Shown here piece by piece: positions 21,340 through 32,713 of a stretch of 64,000 nucleotides of DNA. Source of the DNA: Triatoma infestans (lineage: Eukaryota; Arthropoda; Insecta; Hemiptera; Reduviidae); assembly GCA_011037195.1 (NCBI GenBank), contig JAAEAF010005012.1:20403-84402 (forward strand). The letters run 5' to 3'. The stretch's first letter is position 1; each line of letters starts with the position of its first letter. A model generated the notes under the pieces. That model searched no databases, was not told the origin of the DNA, and saw nothing but the letters and a program-made list of their open reading frames with translations. A program made the translations under genes and the position numbers.

Positions 21340-22150
21340 AAAAAAACCGACCAAAAAAAAAAAAATCAGAACAATATTCTGCAAAGTAGCACTTCCGGTT
21401 TCCAGATTTTCTTCAGATTTGGAATTCCAGCAATGCTTTTAATATATGCTAAAATTATATAAGTGGTAGAACCCTATATTATAATTAGTGGTACTAAAAA
21501 AAAAAAAAAAAAATTAGTAAATTGGACTTCCGGCTAAATGGATTTAGCCCAAAATCTTTCCGTCAGATGCGATGACTTAAACGGAATACCAAGTATAATG
21601 GATGTGTTAGGTGGAGAGAATTTAGGTCTGGTTGATGATATAAGAAGAAGACTTGATTAACACTGGTTAACTAATATATTAATTAAGTGATACAGACTCC
21701 CTGGATTTTACAATAGAGAAATGTTTTAAGGTAGAGTGGTATGAAAATGACACGTAGTAATTGGATGTATTGAACTGAATTCAACTGTGTTTTTTTATGG
21801 ACTGTCCGTCGCTATATTTATACAGCTTCTCCCACTCCAGTCCGAGAGAGTGGAGTTTTGGGTTTTGCTCTTTACTCTCTTTGGTTGCTGAGCTTCTCTT
21901 TGGTAGCAGTTACACGAAGTTTGAATTTCCTGTCATTTGTCGTTTTTGAGATGTTTTAATCAGGTTTAATAAATTTTGTCCATACGCACATATGTACCTA
22001 CAGATCATTTGTAACTAAAAACATTTTTTTTCTCGTACTCTGGGAGACTTAAAAACATGTATTGCCGGTGAAAACACAATTTTCAAAAATTTGACATAAA
22101 ATGGAAATACTTCCTCTTACTAGGAGTAATAATATAAAGTAAGAAACTGA
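21340..22150 (+). repeat. Family M repeat, diverged copy split by an LTR-like repeat
   Basis: Left part contains GCACTTCCGGTTTCC and GGACTTCCGGCTAAA; right part resumes after the insertion with AAGTTTGAATTTC and ends with ACTTCCTCTTACTAGGAGTA. The inserted repeat lies at 21594-21915, and AAGT occurs on both sides of it. Confidence 0.7.
21594..21915 (+). repeat. LTR-like repeat, first copy
   Basis: Begins TATAATGGATGTGTTAGGTG and ends GCAGTTACAC. A TATA box (TATTTATACAG) and CCAGTCCGAGAGAGTGGAG lie near 21810-21855. The repeat at 52988-53330 is clearly the same sequence. It has a promoter-like layout and no coding potential, so I read it as a solo LTR or similar. Confidence 0.65.
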
Positions 22151-23190
22151 TTGATTTCAAATATTTTAATACTTTGGCCCTAAAAAATGACGATAAATTA
22201 ATTTCCATTATCTATATATTCTTAGAACATTTAGTGATTCAATATTTATTTTTTAATTTTCAATATTTATATTGTTTAAATAAAATAAAAATATAGAGTT
22301 CTTGTCCAATATAAATATGTGAGATTTTTTTTTTTTGTTCATTCCTTACGATCTCTTTCTTCACTTTCAGATCAATTCCCATTAGAATTTTAATTTAATT
22401 TATTGAATCTGTCGAAGAAGTTTGACCGACTTTCTCAAGACTTTTTATTTTCTTTTTCTTTTTTTTTTTTGTTAAAAAAAAAATGCGATAATTTATTCAT
22501 TGGTGATAGTTGGTGAAGAAATGAAGCTAACAATAGATGGATACGGAGTGTGGAGAAGGATCAAGTATGCGTGGAGGCATTTATATTGGAGAAGATCACT
22601 TGCTCACCATGGAAACAGCTGGTGAGAGAAGGATAGTATTATGGAAGGAAGGATTGGAGCAGCCATCGTCGGCCGCTACCGATAGATAGCCAAGTTTAAA
22701 TTAAATGATGTGCTTCTAACTAAGGATGGTGATGGAGTAGAATAATCGGGCGGTAACTCACACATAGACTAGAAGATACAGTGAGTGAGAGAGTGAGAGA
22801 GGAGAATACTATCTGAGAAAGGGGGTATTTGCCCTTTTAAACCTCTGTCTCACTCTACCTAAAGGCTGCCTCACAGTTGGTGTAAATCCTCGTGACGTTA
22901 CTTCTACTAGAAGCTTCGCGGTAGTAGGCTATATAGCGGTTGTGTCTTGTCTGATTTACTGTGCCCACTTGTGTACACCTTGATTTATATAGAAGATTAC
23001 TAAAGGGACTTAGCTTTATCCTATATAATAGACAGTTTGATAACATATTGCTATAGTTACGGATGAAATTGCTTCAACCGCACATAACGTTACTACTCTT
23101 TTTAAATAATTTACTTGACTACCATAGCACACTAAATAATACAAGTTTTATTACGTTCTCTTACTGCCGGTAGGTAGCAGAAGAGTTTTG
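22151..23190. other. Interval without recognised genes
   Basis: AT-rich up to 22500, then a more complex, purine-rich stretch (22500-22870) containing GAGTGAGAGAGTGAGAGAGG and no frame of note. A short frame at 22855-23046 has no recognisable features. Confidence 0.4.
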
Positions 23191-23350
23191 CGAACGTATC
23201 AAATTTTCAATATTGAATTTTCACCGGAAATGTGTATTTGAAGTATCCTGTGAATGAAAAAGTGATTTTTAGAAATTGGTCTGTGTGTGTGTGTGTGATC
23301 AGCATAACTCAAAAACCGGAAGTTTCTCAGAAAGTTCAAACTTCCGTTTA
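23191..23350 (-). repeat. Family M repeat, partial copy (microsatellite end)
   Basis: Reverse-orientation end of family M: TTTTCACCGGAAATGTG, a GT microsatellite near 23281-23299, then GCATAACTCAAAAACCGGAAG. Confidence 0.6.
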
Positions 23351-23453
23351 AGTTCTATATGTTAAGGGGTTCGACAATTAAGAAATGGGTCCAATCACAT
23401 GCTATTCAGTTTAATCACTACTTCTTTTTCATGAATCATCAGAGACATTTTCC

Positions 23454-24509
23454 GTGCCGCCGCACCACCGAAATAGGACTGACAAAGAAACAGCGGACAA
23501 ATTCGCCACATTCACATATATTGGAAGCCACACGTACAAACTCACAAATTTTTTTCAGAAACTGGGCATTAAGTCATTCTTCCGAACAAACAACAAATTA
23601 GGCAACAAAATCCGCTCTCGTACCGAGTTCACTGACGTGTATGACAGCAGTGGGGTTTACGAGTTGAAATGCCCGGACTGTGACAACATTTACGTGGGGC
23701 AGACCTGCAGAAAAATCAAGGAACGATTTACCGAACATATCTTCTTCTTCTTTTCTGGCGCTACAGTCCTGGGTGGACCCTGGCCTCCCACACAATCCTT
23801 CTCCATTTCTCTCTATCCTGCATCCCTTCTTTCCAATCTCTCACGCCCATCGTTCTCAGGTCGCTCTCCACATCACCTCGCCAATCTTTCCTCGGTCTTT
23901 CCCTTTTCTTTTTACCGGGAAAATCCTCCTTCATTATCTTTTTTGTGGCAGAGTTTACGGGAAGTCTTTCCACATGTCCAAGCCAGCTTATCCTTCTTGC
24001 TTTTATGAATCCTACTATATTTTCTTGATTCATTAGTTCGCTTATTTCCTTGTTTGTCCTTATTCTCCATTCCCCTTATACGCATATTGGACCGAAGATT
24101 TTCCTCATTATTTTCCTTTCAAAGGTCCCTAGGGCTTGCTGGTCGGCTTGTTTAAGCGTCCAGGTTTCAGCTCCGTAGCAAACAACTGGTCTGATCAAGG
24201 ACTTGTACATTTTGAACCGAACATATCAGATCATACAAATACAACAAAGTCGACTCAAATTATGCCAATCACCTAAAAACGAACAAATACAAACCCGATG
24301 ACATCACGACCACGATGAAGCCAATACATTCTGGCCAGAAAGGACGACGGCTTGACATAACAGAACAACTCGAAATATATAAACACAAGACACAAAACTT
24401 AATAAACGAACAGACAAAATTTGCCAGTGAACCATTATTCAAAACACTCTTCCCACAATACCAACAGAAACGCAATTACCAGTGCAAACATTATACATGC
24501 ACCAAATAG
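23454..24509 (+). pseudogene. PLE GIY-YIG endonuclease region, interrupted by insertion
   Basis: First part: KFATFTYIGSHTYKLTNFF, NKLGNKIRSRTEFT, then GVYELKCPDCDNIYVGQTC with the paired Y...YVGQT motif of GIY-YIG nucleases and a CPDC pair as in PLEs, followed by KIKERFTEHI. Second part (24228-24509) has HLKTNKYKPDDI, RLDITEQLEIYKHKTQNLI and PLFKTLFPQYQQKRNYQCKH. If the insertion and one TSD copy are set aside, the two parts lie in the expected order. GIY-YIG nucleases nick the target for PLE integration. Confidence 0.88.
23742..24215 (-). mobile_element. LINE 3' fragment inserted in PLE, 12-bp TSD
   Basis: ACCGAACATATC lies at 23730-23741 and 24216-24227. On the minus strand the insert encodes the end of an RT, in order: SLIRPVVCYGAETWTLKQAD, FERKIMRKIFGPI, an open frame at 24033-23761 with RRISWLGHVERLP and KKRERPRKDWRGDVESDL, and a stop followed by a GAA-rich tail. 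The C-terminal pattern resembles the LINE at 19022-20124 but is a different family. Confidence 0.88.
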
Positions 24510-24550
24510 TTCTTGCACAAATTTTAGTTTTAGGTTTAGTTTTAAATCTG

Positions 24551-24905
24551 CTAGTTATATATATATTTGAAAAAAAAAAAAAAAGTGTGCGTATTTGTAT
24601 GATGTATGTGAATGTTGTGTAAAAAGGTGATATGTTGAGTGGAATGCATAATAAAAAACTTAATTATAAAAAACCATATGTAGGTATACATGCTTGCGAG
24701 GATGTGAATGTTGTGTGAAAAAGTGAAATAATGACTGGAATGCATAATTATAAAAAAACTTAATTATAAAAATCGCTTAATTTTAAATGATGTTAGTTTA
24801 AATCGTTATTTAATTTAATTTATTTAATTTATTTTTATTTATATTTTATATTTTATTTTGATTAGTTAATTGTAAAGTAAATCTCCCTCCAACAACAGAG
24901 TTTAA
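24551..24905. other. Interval with near-duplicate short unit
   Basis: Two related stretches of roughly 100 bp (about 24595-24670 and 24690-24770) share ATGTGAATGTTGTGT, GGAATGCATAAT and AAAAACTTAATTATAAA. This is a small tandem duplication, not coding. Confidence 0.5.
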
Positions 24906-24909
24906 AAAA

Positions 24910-25880
24910 AATCTGGTGTGAAACACTCACACACTTTCTCTTACTCCAGTATCAAAATTATAATTGACAAATTTTATAGTTAGTGTACCAAATTTAATGA
25001 AATTCGTCGAAAAGTGAAAACACTGTCCAGGTTTACTAATTTCCTTGAAACTCGGAATTTGGGTCATATATTAATTTCTAGTTATTTCAATTGGATGACA
25101 GAATTGTATAATCAACTGTGATAGCATTTTAAAGAAAAACATAACCCTCCTCCCCCAAAAGTCCCCTTAAATGAATTTATCAGGGGAAAAGTTTCAAATA
25201 AAAGTTGTAGCTCTTTATATGTATAGTTAACAACGCTGGTTTAAAGAAAATCGTTGGAGCCATTTTCGAGAAAATACCAGAAAACTGGAAATTATATTCC
25301 AGTAAAAACGCACTTCCGGTTATCTATTTTTTTTCAAACTCGGAATTTCAACAACATATTTAATTCTAATTAACATTATTTAGATGACAGAATTGTCTAA
25401 TATACTGAAACAGCAGTTAAGATGAAAACCTAACCCCACCCATCCCCCAGAAGTGCCCTTAAATGAATTTTCCTGGAGAAATGTTTCAAATAAAAGTTAT
25501 AGCTCATTGTATGTGTAGTTGATATAACAAGTTTAAAGAAAATCTTCGGAGCCATTTTTGAGAAAATTGCAAAAACGTTAAAAAAACAACTAGTAAAGTG
25601 GTACTTCCGGTTGAGGAATATTGACACATAACGCACCGTCAGATCCCATGGTGATACCTAAACGTAATATCAAGTTTGAACTTTCTACGATTTTTCGTTT
25701 TTGAGCTATGCTGTTCACATACATACACACACGGACACACACACACACACGCACAGACCATTCGCTAAAAACCACTTTTTGGACTCAGGGGACCTCAAAA
25801 CGGATATTTCCGGTGAAAACTCGATATCGAAAATTTGACACGATTACAATACTTCCTCTTACTAGGAGTAAGAGAAAGTA
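24910..25880 (+). repeat. Family M repeat, best complete copy
   Basis: Begins ATCTGGTGTGAAACACTCAC and ACTTTCTCTTACTCC (24933-24947) and ends with the exact inverted complement GGAGTAAGAGAAAGT (25865-25879). Inside are two tandem units of about 300 bp, each with ACTTCCGGTT, ACTCGGAATTT, GATGACAGAATTGT, AAATGAATTT, TTTCAAATAAAAGTT and GTTTAAAGAAAATC. A CA-rich microsatellite follows at 25720-25755, then CTCAAAACGGATATTTCCGG and a terminal hairpin (CTCTTACT-AGG-AGTAAGAG). No coding potential. The architecture recalls Helentron-associated (HINE/DINE-1-like) elements, but I cannot confirm that. Confidence 0.75.
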
Positions 25881-26002
25881 ATTAGACCCTCACGTGCTGT
25901 TTCCATTGTAAGAAAATTTGCCCTTTAACAATCTTAACACGTGTTTTCCCACCCAGCTGACCATACCCTTTGACATAGTTTAAGAGTTTAGTTTTAAATA
26001 CA

Positions 26003-26240
26003 GTCAGTGTGTAAAACTAACTTCGCTCTGTGCAAGTCTGTCACACTGTCTGATAAACGCATCCTGAAGATGGGCGAACGCCCGAAACCGGTCGATGACC
26101 ACAATGTGAAGCAGGCTACCACGGAAAATGTCTCTGATGCTTTCCAGCTCTGCGGAACCTACCACCACAACATTTTTTTCATGAAGTTGGTTTTCTTTTG
26201 CAGTCATCAACCGGCCTCCAACATTCACCATCTTTAGCTT
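26003..26240 (+). repeat. Penelope-like element terminal repeat with ribozyme
   Basis: Unit with TTCGCTCTGTGCAAGTCTGT, the hammerhead block, CCACGGAAAATGTCTCTGAT, GCTTTCCAGCTCTGCGGAAC and CCTCCAACATTCACCATC. It matches the unit in 17088-17345 closely, and that in 11566-11822 more distantly. Confidence 0.75.
26060..26097 (+). ncRNA. Hammerhead ribozyme motif, PLE type
   Basis: Same core as 17231-17268: CATC, CTGAAGA (26064-26070), GGGC-GAAC-GCCC, GAAA (26084-26087), ACCGGT with GTC (26091-26093), GATG. All core bases are intact. Stem III is only a palindrome, as in dimer-acting PLE hammerheads. Confidence 0.75.
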
Positions 26241-27364
26241 GTCTTGATAAACACTTGAAATCACACTCTTTTGTTTTCAGCTTCTGCGATTTTTACGACA
26301 AAGATATCAAAGTGTTTTTTTTTGAACTTGGTATATTTGTTTCGTATTTTTCTCCTAATAAGTAGATTATTACGGGGTTTCGGGGAAAACTGAAAGATCA
26401 CATTTCTCTCAAGTATCGTTTTTTAATAACAAGTTAATCTATTGGATCCTAATTGAGAGCCAACTCATATGTATTCAAAATGCATGTCTATTTACAAATC
26501 CTGAAAATTCGCCAACTCTCATTTTTATAATTTTAAGTTAATAGCTGGGATGAAACAACAAAACAAAACAGGGTTGAAAAAAAAAAAAAGGTCTTGGATG
26601 AAACACCCATATTATTTACTCTTATTGCTGTTAATTTAATTGTATAAATTGTTGAGTTCTAGTGACCTCTGTCATGGCGGACACTGCTGTACAGACACTT
26701 CCCAACTACACCCTCCCTATAGTCTCACAAATGCTACGTTTATTACTCTTCCAATTGATTACACATCGATATATTATCCTATTCTGTATGATCCTTTATT
26801 TAACATTTTTCTCATTTTTTACCAACATTCATATCACATACACATTAAACAATACAAAAAATTATGGTTTACAGCCACTCTCTTATCAGTGCAATTTATG
26901 TGAAGGTCGTCTTCTCGGATTAGCTTAGGTGCATAAATACCCTATGTTTTTTTTTTTTTTTTTTTTGAACAATAAATCTTGCGGTTATTATGCTCTGGGA
27001 TTGCATAATTTGTCCACAACTTACTCTTTGTACTAGAAAATGATTCCCGAATTTAAAAAAAATTGTTGTTTTTGTTTTTTATTAAGGGCTGTTATTAGCA
27101 CTGGCATTACTAACTCACTCATTTTCTTTCATTCATAACTACAAGTTCTCCAATAAATACTCTCATACTAATAAATACACTCACACTAATAAATACTAAA
27201 AAAAAAAAAAAAACATACATGTACTATATAGCCGGGATAGAGTACTCAATAGACCTCTATCCCTAAATCTTAAACCTTAAGTCTAAAATATTGAAACGTT
27301 TTTCCCTCTAAACTAGCTACTGCAACTAGTTCTAAGTGGATTCGTTTAGAAAAAAATACTCTAA
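26241..27364. other. AT-rich interval, nothing recognised
   Basis: Contains an 18-base T tract near 26948 and A runs near 26578 and 27200. Overlapping frames at 26640-26930 look like composition artefacts. Confidence 0.45.
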
Positions 27365-27765
27365 ACTTCAATAAAGAAAACACCAATTTATTGTTTTACA
27401 CAATAAATTATAAATACAACACTTAATAATAATGAATTCACAGTTTAAGCCACAAAAGTTCTCTTTGTTCACTTTTTATACAGTTTTCACAAACATACAC
27501 TTAGTTTGTAACAAGAAACTCTTCCAACACTCCGTGGTCCCACTATTTATACCGGTGGAGAAGTGTCTAGAATGTTCTCAATTCATCCAGAGAGAACAAG
27601 AGCGCGTCGCCAGCGCTTCCCAGCGGCTACTAAGAGAACTTGAGGTACTTGCTTTCTCTCCTAGATGGCATCACTGGCTGCGTTACCATATGTTGTGTAT
27701 ATCTGTATATAAGTATAAACTATTTACATATAAATTCAAATTTATTATTCCCATTAAATTTTTTC
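27365..27765 (-). repeat. Possible solo LTR
   Basis: On the minus strand there is a TATA box (GGTATAAATAGTGGGACC, about 27560-27543), a downstream region with several short direct repeats and an AATAAA-like signal near 27385. This promoter-then-polyadenylation order in about 350 bp fits an LTR. No second copy or TSD was found, so the call is weak. Confidence 0.35.
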
Positions 27766-27769
27766 ATAA

Positions 27770-28115
27770 ACTGTAATATCTTTTAAAAATTTTAACACCC
27801 GGTCGATGATGATAGCTGGATCATCTTTCAGCTCTTCTGACAAGATATTGGGAATCTTGTTCAATTTTCTACTTCGCTGATATAATGGGCACCTATATAT
27901 TGCACTGATATTTGGATATTGCGGGTATTACAAAATGGGATTTGTCCCCTGCTCATCAGATAACTATGGCCGATTCTCAAACGTACGACAATTATCTTCT
28001 CTTTCCGAACGGTACTAGATGCTGATTTCCAGACTTGCACTGTGTCTTTTATAGTTCTTGGTTTATTGTTTGTTACTGCTGACCATTCCCTCTGCCAATT
28101 TTGGTAAATATACCT
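27770..28115 (-). pseudogene. LINE ORF2 C-terminal fragment (I/Jockey-like)
   Basis: Minus strand: WQREWSAVTNNKPRTIKDTV, VWKSASSTVRKEKIIVVRLR, IGHSYLM, then a degraded cysteine/histidine region and LKFLKD-like end. The RLRIGH motif is a hallmark of the region between RNase H and the terminal finger in I- and Jockey-like LINEs. Stops and frameshifts are present; no tail or TSD was resolved. Confidence 0.65.
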
Positions 28116-29181
28116 TTTTATTATGCAATACCCCTATTATTACTGTTAATTTGGGCACTATGAGTTATATAAACACATTTTATACAAATCACATATTTTT
28201 TTCAGGTATACCTAAATTTTCCCTTTTTTGCCTTGGCGACATAGGTTGTAAAGTGCAAAAAATAAATTTATTATTATTTAAATAGTTTCATAGGATGTAA
28301 TGAGAAGACCAAAGTGTAATTCGATATTATCGATAGAATGGATTGCATGTGACTGTACCCTATATAAGGTGGTAGAGTTGGGAGGGGTTTGTCGAACAGT
28401 GTCCACCATGACAGGGGTCACTACAACTCCCAATTTATACAATTTTGACAGCATTTTCTTTAAACTTACTGTTTAAAACAACTCCTGTTTTAAACAGTTT
28501 AAAACAATTAACTGTTAAAAACAATACTCAGAGGGAATATTTTGATTTAATATATTTTAATAAATAATATTAATATATTTTAATTTCATTATTTTTACAA
28601 ATACGGTCTGGCTCCGCTGGCTCCGAAAGATGAGCCACTTTTGGATATAATTATAACATGTAGAACAAGTCAGAAGTTTCAATATTTTATAATTGAATAT
28701 TTTTATACATTTTTTCCTTGGTTAAAAATAAATTGATGGTTAAAAAAAAAGAAAATATCGATGCAGAGATAGCAAGCACTTTAGTGTACCAGTCGACATA
28801 ACGTTTACTGTCATTTACAGAGTAAAATAATTTCATAGTTGCTTGAATTTTGATTAAATTTTCCTTTTTAACTGCGGACAAGGAAGTATAATTTTATAGA
28901 AATATTTAAAAAGATAATGATAAACAAAAATTTAAAAATGGTTGAAAATATATTTGGCTATATTGTGAGCAATTCATAAATCAATCATATCAATCCATAT
29001 GATTGATTAATTTCGGATGGCTGTAAAAAAAAAAAAAAAAATGAATAGCAAAAAAATAACATTACAGCAAGGCAATTTGGAGAAGAAAATGTTCGAGTAC
29101 AGTTGATATGTTCAACTATATTTAATAAATCTGTGTGATTTATTAAACAAATAAGCTTGTATGTTGTTAAATATCAGGTTA
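28116..29181. other. AT-rich interval, nothing recognised
   Basis: A cluster of GTTTAAAACA-type short repeats lies at 28460-28525, and A runs near 28742 and 29024. No coding sequence recognised. Confidence 0.45.
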
Positions 29182-31020
29182 CTAGCTAACCCGGCCACGC
29201 TTCGCTGTGGCTCAGTCTGATTTTTAGGAAAGTATTACAGTTAATATAGATTCAGCAAGAAAACACATCATTCAATTTAATACCCTACTTTGCGTTGCTG
29301 TGCACTGAAAGGAAAGAAAGAAAAAATGTTTTTAACTGAAAGTCTTTTTTTTCTTATTGTAAAGCTAGTGAATGGACTACATTTTTTGTTTGTCCGTTTT
29401 CTGCATAAACATAAAGATCAGATGGTTTACCGACTCTAGAGCATGCGACATATAATTACAAATTAGAGAAGCATTCGTTTGCAACATTCAAACCGCACAT
29501 TGCAAAGTTTGTCCTGGCGCTTTATTGTCATAACGAACGCAAGGCGAATTGGAAATTGAAGTCGTTTGAACACGAACTGGCATATCTGTCAGAATGAGTG
29601 GTATTCGTGGAAGTGGTACGTCTTCACCTTTATAAGGTCCAATGAGAATTGTTGCTTCAATTAGATTATTCATCAATTTTTTCGACTAGTAATCATGTAC
29701 CATTGCGTAACTTTGGCTGATTGATGTTTCGGAGAATATAATTGGCACTCCAATTTTCAAATTTAGAATGTGAGACGGTAATCCGGGAACACCTAATTAA
29801 TAAAGAAATTCTGTTGGAAAATTCACTACTTCACTTTGGTCCCTCACGGAGTCAATGGATTTGTATGTCACTGTTTCACCTGCGATTCTGTTTAGAATGA
29901 TGTTGTTCTTATCGAGTAGTCGACATTTTTAGCCGCTAGAATGGCTCTTCCGCTTAACCAAGCGTGACTTTGATAACTTGTTTTGCTGCTATGGAATATC
30001 TTGTCTACTAATTCTTGTTTTGAACGTACAATATTGCAGAAATTAGATTGGAAGGTAATTTTTCCCATTTCTGGATTTGTAGGAATAGTGCCATTACCGA
30101 GTTCGAGTAATTGTGTTGAAAATATGGCAGCTGTTGGATATTTTTAAAGTTGAACTCTCATATTCGTTGTTAAATGATTTTTTTTTTACTGTGCTCCAAA
30201 GAGTTGTATTTCAAGCAGGCATGCAATTCATCTGTTGGGGTTGAGTGAGGTATCACTGGAAGCGTTTGCCTGAAGTCACCGGGTAGTAACACCAATGCTC
30301 CACCAAATGGAACCTGATTATTTCCCAAACGTATGGTTTAATGCTTCCAATGACTTCTTTCAACGTATGGTCTAATGCTTCCAATGACTTCTTATGAGCC
30401 ATTGTACACTCATCACATACAATGATTTTGCATGTCCGAAGAACCTTTCCCATTTCTGATGTTTTAGAAATGTTGCATGTTGGGTTTTCTGTGAAGTGCA
30501 TGTTTAGTGACAGTTTAAGAGCTGATTATTTCCCAAGTCTTTCAACGTATGGTCTAATGCTTCCAATGACTTCTTATGAGCCATTGTACACTCATCACAT
30601 ACAATGATTTTGCATGTTTAGAGACAGTTTAAGAGCTGAATGCACTGTCCTACCTCCTTCCATCAACGTAGCAGCAATAACTGAAGAAGCAAATGCTAAT
30701 GCAATATGGCCGTTAGAACGGATTTTAGCTCGGAATTTCCCGTTTTCATGGGAACTTCGGAATAGAGGTACTTATAAGTAGTTGAGAAAGAGGCTCAGAG
30801 AGCGCACCACCATCGCAACGCGTCTGACTCTGTCTATTTCTGCCAACCTCGCGAAACGCTCGGAATTTCCCATTTCCGTGGAAACTTCGGAGTAAAAAGT
30901 ATTCCAAACACTCTTATATAGAAATGCAACTTTGTGTAAAAATTTCAAGTTAATCCATCGACTACTTTTCGAGTTTTGCGGCCACAAACATACGATGCTG
31001 AATTTTTATATATACATAGA
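29182..31020 (-). mobile_element. Helitron with both termini, internally deleted
   Basis: On the minus strand it starts TC (31020) after a host A and ends CTAG (29182) before a host T, the A|TC...CTAG|T rule of Helitrons. A hairpin (GCCAC.GC / GCGTGGC around GAAG, 29193-29210) lies just inside the 3' end. The 5' region has the Helitron-like AATTCAGCATCGTATGTTTG. The interior holds helicase fragments only; no Rep/HUH domain. Confidence 0.85.
29480..30690 (-). pseudogene. Helitron PIF1-like helicase remnant
   Basis: Upstream part (about 30690-30260): SSVIAATLMEGGRTVHSALK, NPTCNISKTSEMGKVLRTCK and IIVCDECTMAHKKSLEALD, the last being the Walker B/DEAD-like box. Downstream part (to 29488): MMNNLIEATILIGPYKGEDV and the C-terminal helicase motif around RLAL in broken form. 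Walker A is missing. A 79-bp segment is present twice identically (30357-30435 and 30539-30617), with a partial third at about 30329, so the gene also suffered local duplication. Confidence 0.85.
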
Positions 31021-32710
31021 TATTAATTATGTTTTGGTACTTTTATTAAAACAGGAATAAATAAATTACAGATTAAGCTCCTCTGAGTTTTAATTGTCTA
31101 AGAATCAACTTAGACGGTAACAATACGAATCTTAGATTTCAATAAATATACAAATTTTGTGTTCCTATAGTTTTATTTTATTTAATTAATTATTTTACCA
31201 GGTTACAATTGCAACTGGTAAAAGGCTATTGAAATTAATTATACAAAAGCAATAATAAAAAAAAATAAGGAGTAGAAATTGATGAAAAAGTGACAATACA
31301 CGAGTGTTATTACCACCATATATAAGTCGGTTAATATGAAATTCCGATGAGGCCGACTCTACGCCTGGAATTAGGTTTAATATGAACGATGCTATTCATT
31401 TTCATAGACAAAAAGCGAAGACCATTTGTTCTTCATTTGTATTGAAAAGGGGATTTGTGAGGAGCATTGTTTGGCTGAAATTACAGGAGATCAAAATCTG
31501 GAAATAATATTAATGAAATTTGATATATAATGGCAGCAGGTTGTGGGACCGATGAGAATGATGATGTAAATGAGAATACACCAATACGTACTAAACTCGT
31601 AATTTATATTTTAACGAATTTTCTAAATGAGGTAGAGCGATCGAGCGAAGAGTGGAATGATTTTTGGTGTTAACGTGATGAATAGTGTTGATTGATGTGA
31701 ATTGTTTGAAGAATGTGTGGCTAATTACTAATCTTGCTTGATCTAACTGGTGGTAAGGGCATGCTTGGTGACCCATTGAAAGTTAAAATTGATGTAGCGA
31801 CAGATGTTTACTCGTTAAAGTTTATCTGGTGATTGATTGTTAAATTCCTCGAATGGTCGGATTTTATTTAATTTCTCGCACAGCTTCTAAATGAGAAATT
31901 CGGTCATTATTACTTTTTAATGTAATTAATTCTGTATTATTTAAAGTTTTGTATTTTTAATAAAGTTTTAAAAACCATCAAATACTGCAGATGTAGTAGA
32001 ATGTGAAGACGTTTAATCAAATTAAATCAACCACCGCAGATTACAAACTAGTGCCGCTGAGATTTAATGAAATTTCCTCACTAGGATTAAATACATTAAA
32101 TTCTACCTAACACCTTCACTTATTAAATTACTAAATGTAGTAGTAAAGTGTACAAAACTGTTCTGTACCGTCTTCTTAGTTATATACATCCAAGTCAAGG
32201 TCGCTTAATTTCTTTCTTTTATATTATTTATTGCATACAAGTTATACAAACGGCTGCAACTGTTCGAGATAATAGAATCATTATTAAAATATTATAATCA
32301 ATAAATTCTCCATGGGCTTCTGAAAGTTTAGAATAGGTTTATTCAAAAGTTCATAGTGATAATTTGCTTCTACTTGTATTGTCTTGACTGTTGCATTTTT
32401 CAGATTTTAATGGAACAACATTAGACAAATGATAAGTAGCAGATATTTCAAATTTAATCTTTCATGTTTTAGGTAATACCATGAAAGTTGATTTCGGTAT
32501 AACAGCTCAGTGAGTTCATATTTCCAGTTTTCCGAACTTTTCTGGGTAACAGATCTAAACAGTCCTCTATTGACCATCAATGAAATGAAAACCAAAATAA
32601 AAAGTTAGTGGAACATGGAATAATTTGTAAAAGGGGGGGATAGATGGGCAAAAAATGAGCAAGTAATATATAGCTCAGCGCACAAGTCATGTCTAAAGTT
32701 ATTAGCTAGA
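31021..32710. other. AT-rich interval without recognised genes
   Basis: No element boundary, coding frame or structured RNA recognised. Short frames here have no family features. Confidence 0.45.
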
Positions 32711-32713
32711 ATT

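Larger units (their letters stand above)
23434..24530 (+). mobile_element. Penelope-like element, 3' coding part, split by a LINE insertion
   Basis: Starts at a fragment of the PLE terminal unit (ATCAGAGACATTTTCCGTG) and continues into the region after the RT and the GIY-YIG endonuclease. A LINE fragment (23742-24215) with a 12-bp TSD interrupts it. The element is 5'-truncated. The terminal-unit motif links it to the ribozyme repeats at 17088-17345 and 26003-26240. Confidence 0.85.

Noticed and set aside
26640..26928. Two overlapping hydrophobic frames, possible membrane proteins
   Set aside because: Hydrophobicity follows from T-rich DNA; two frames overlap with neither conserved.
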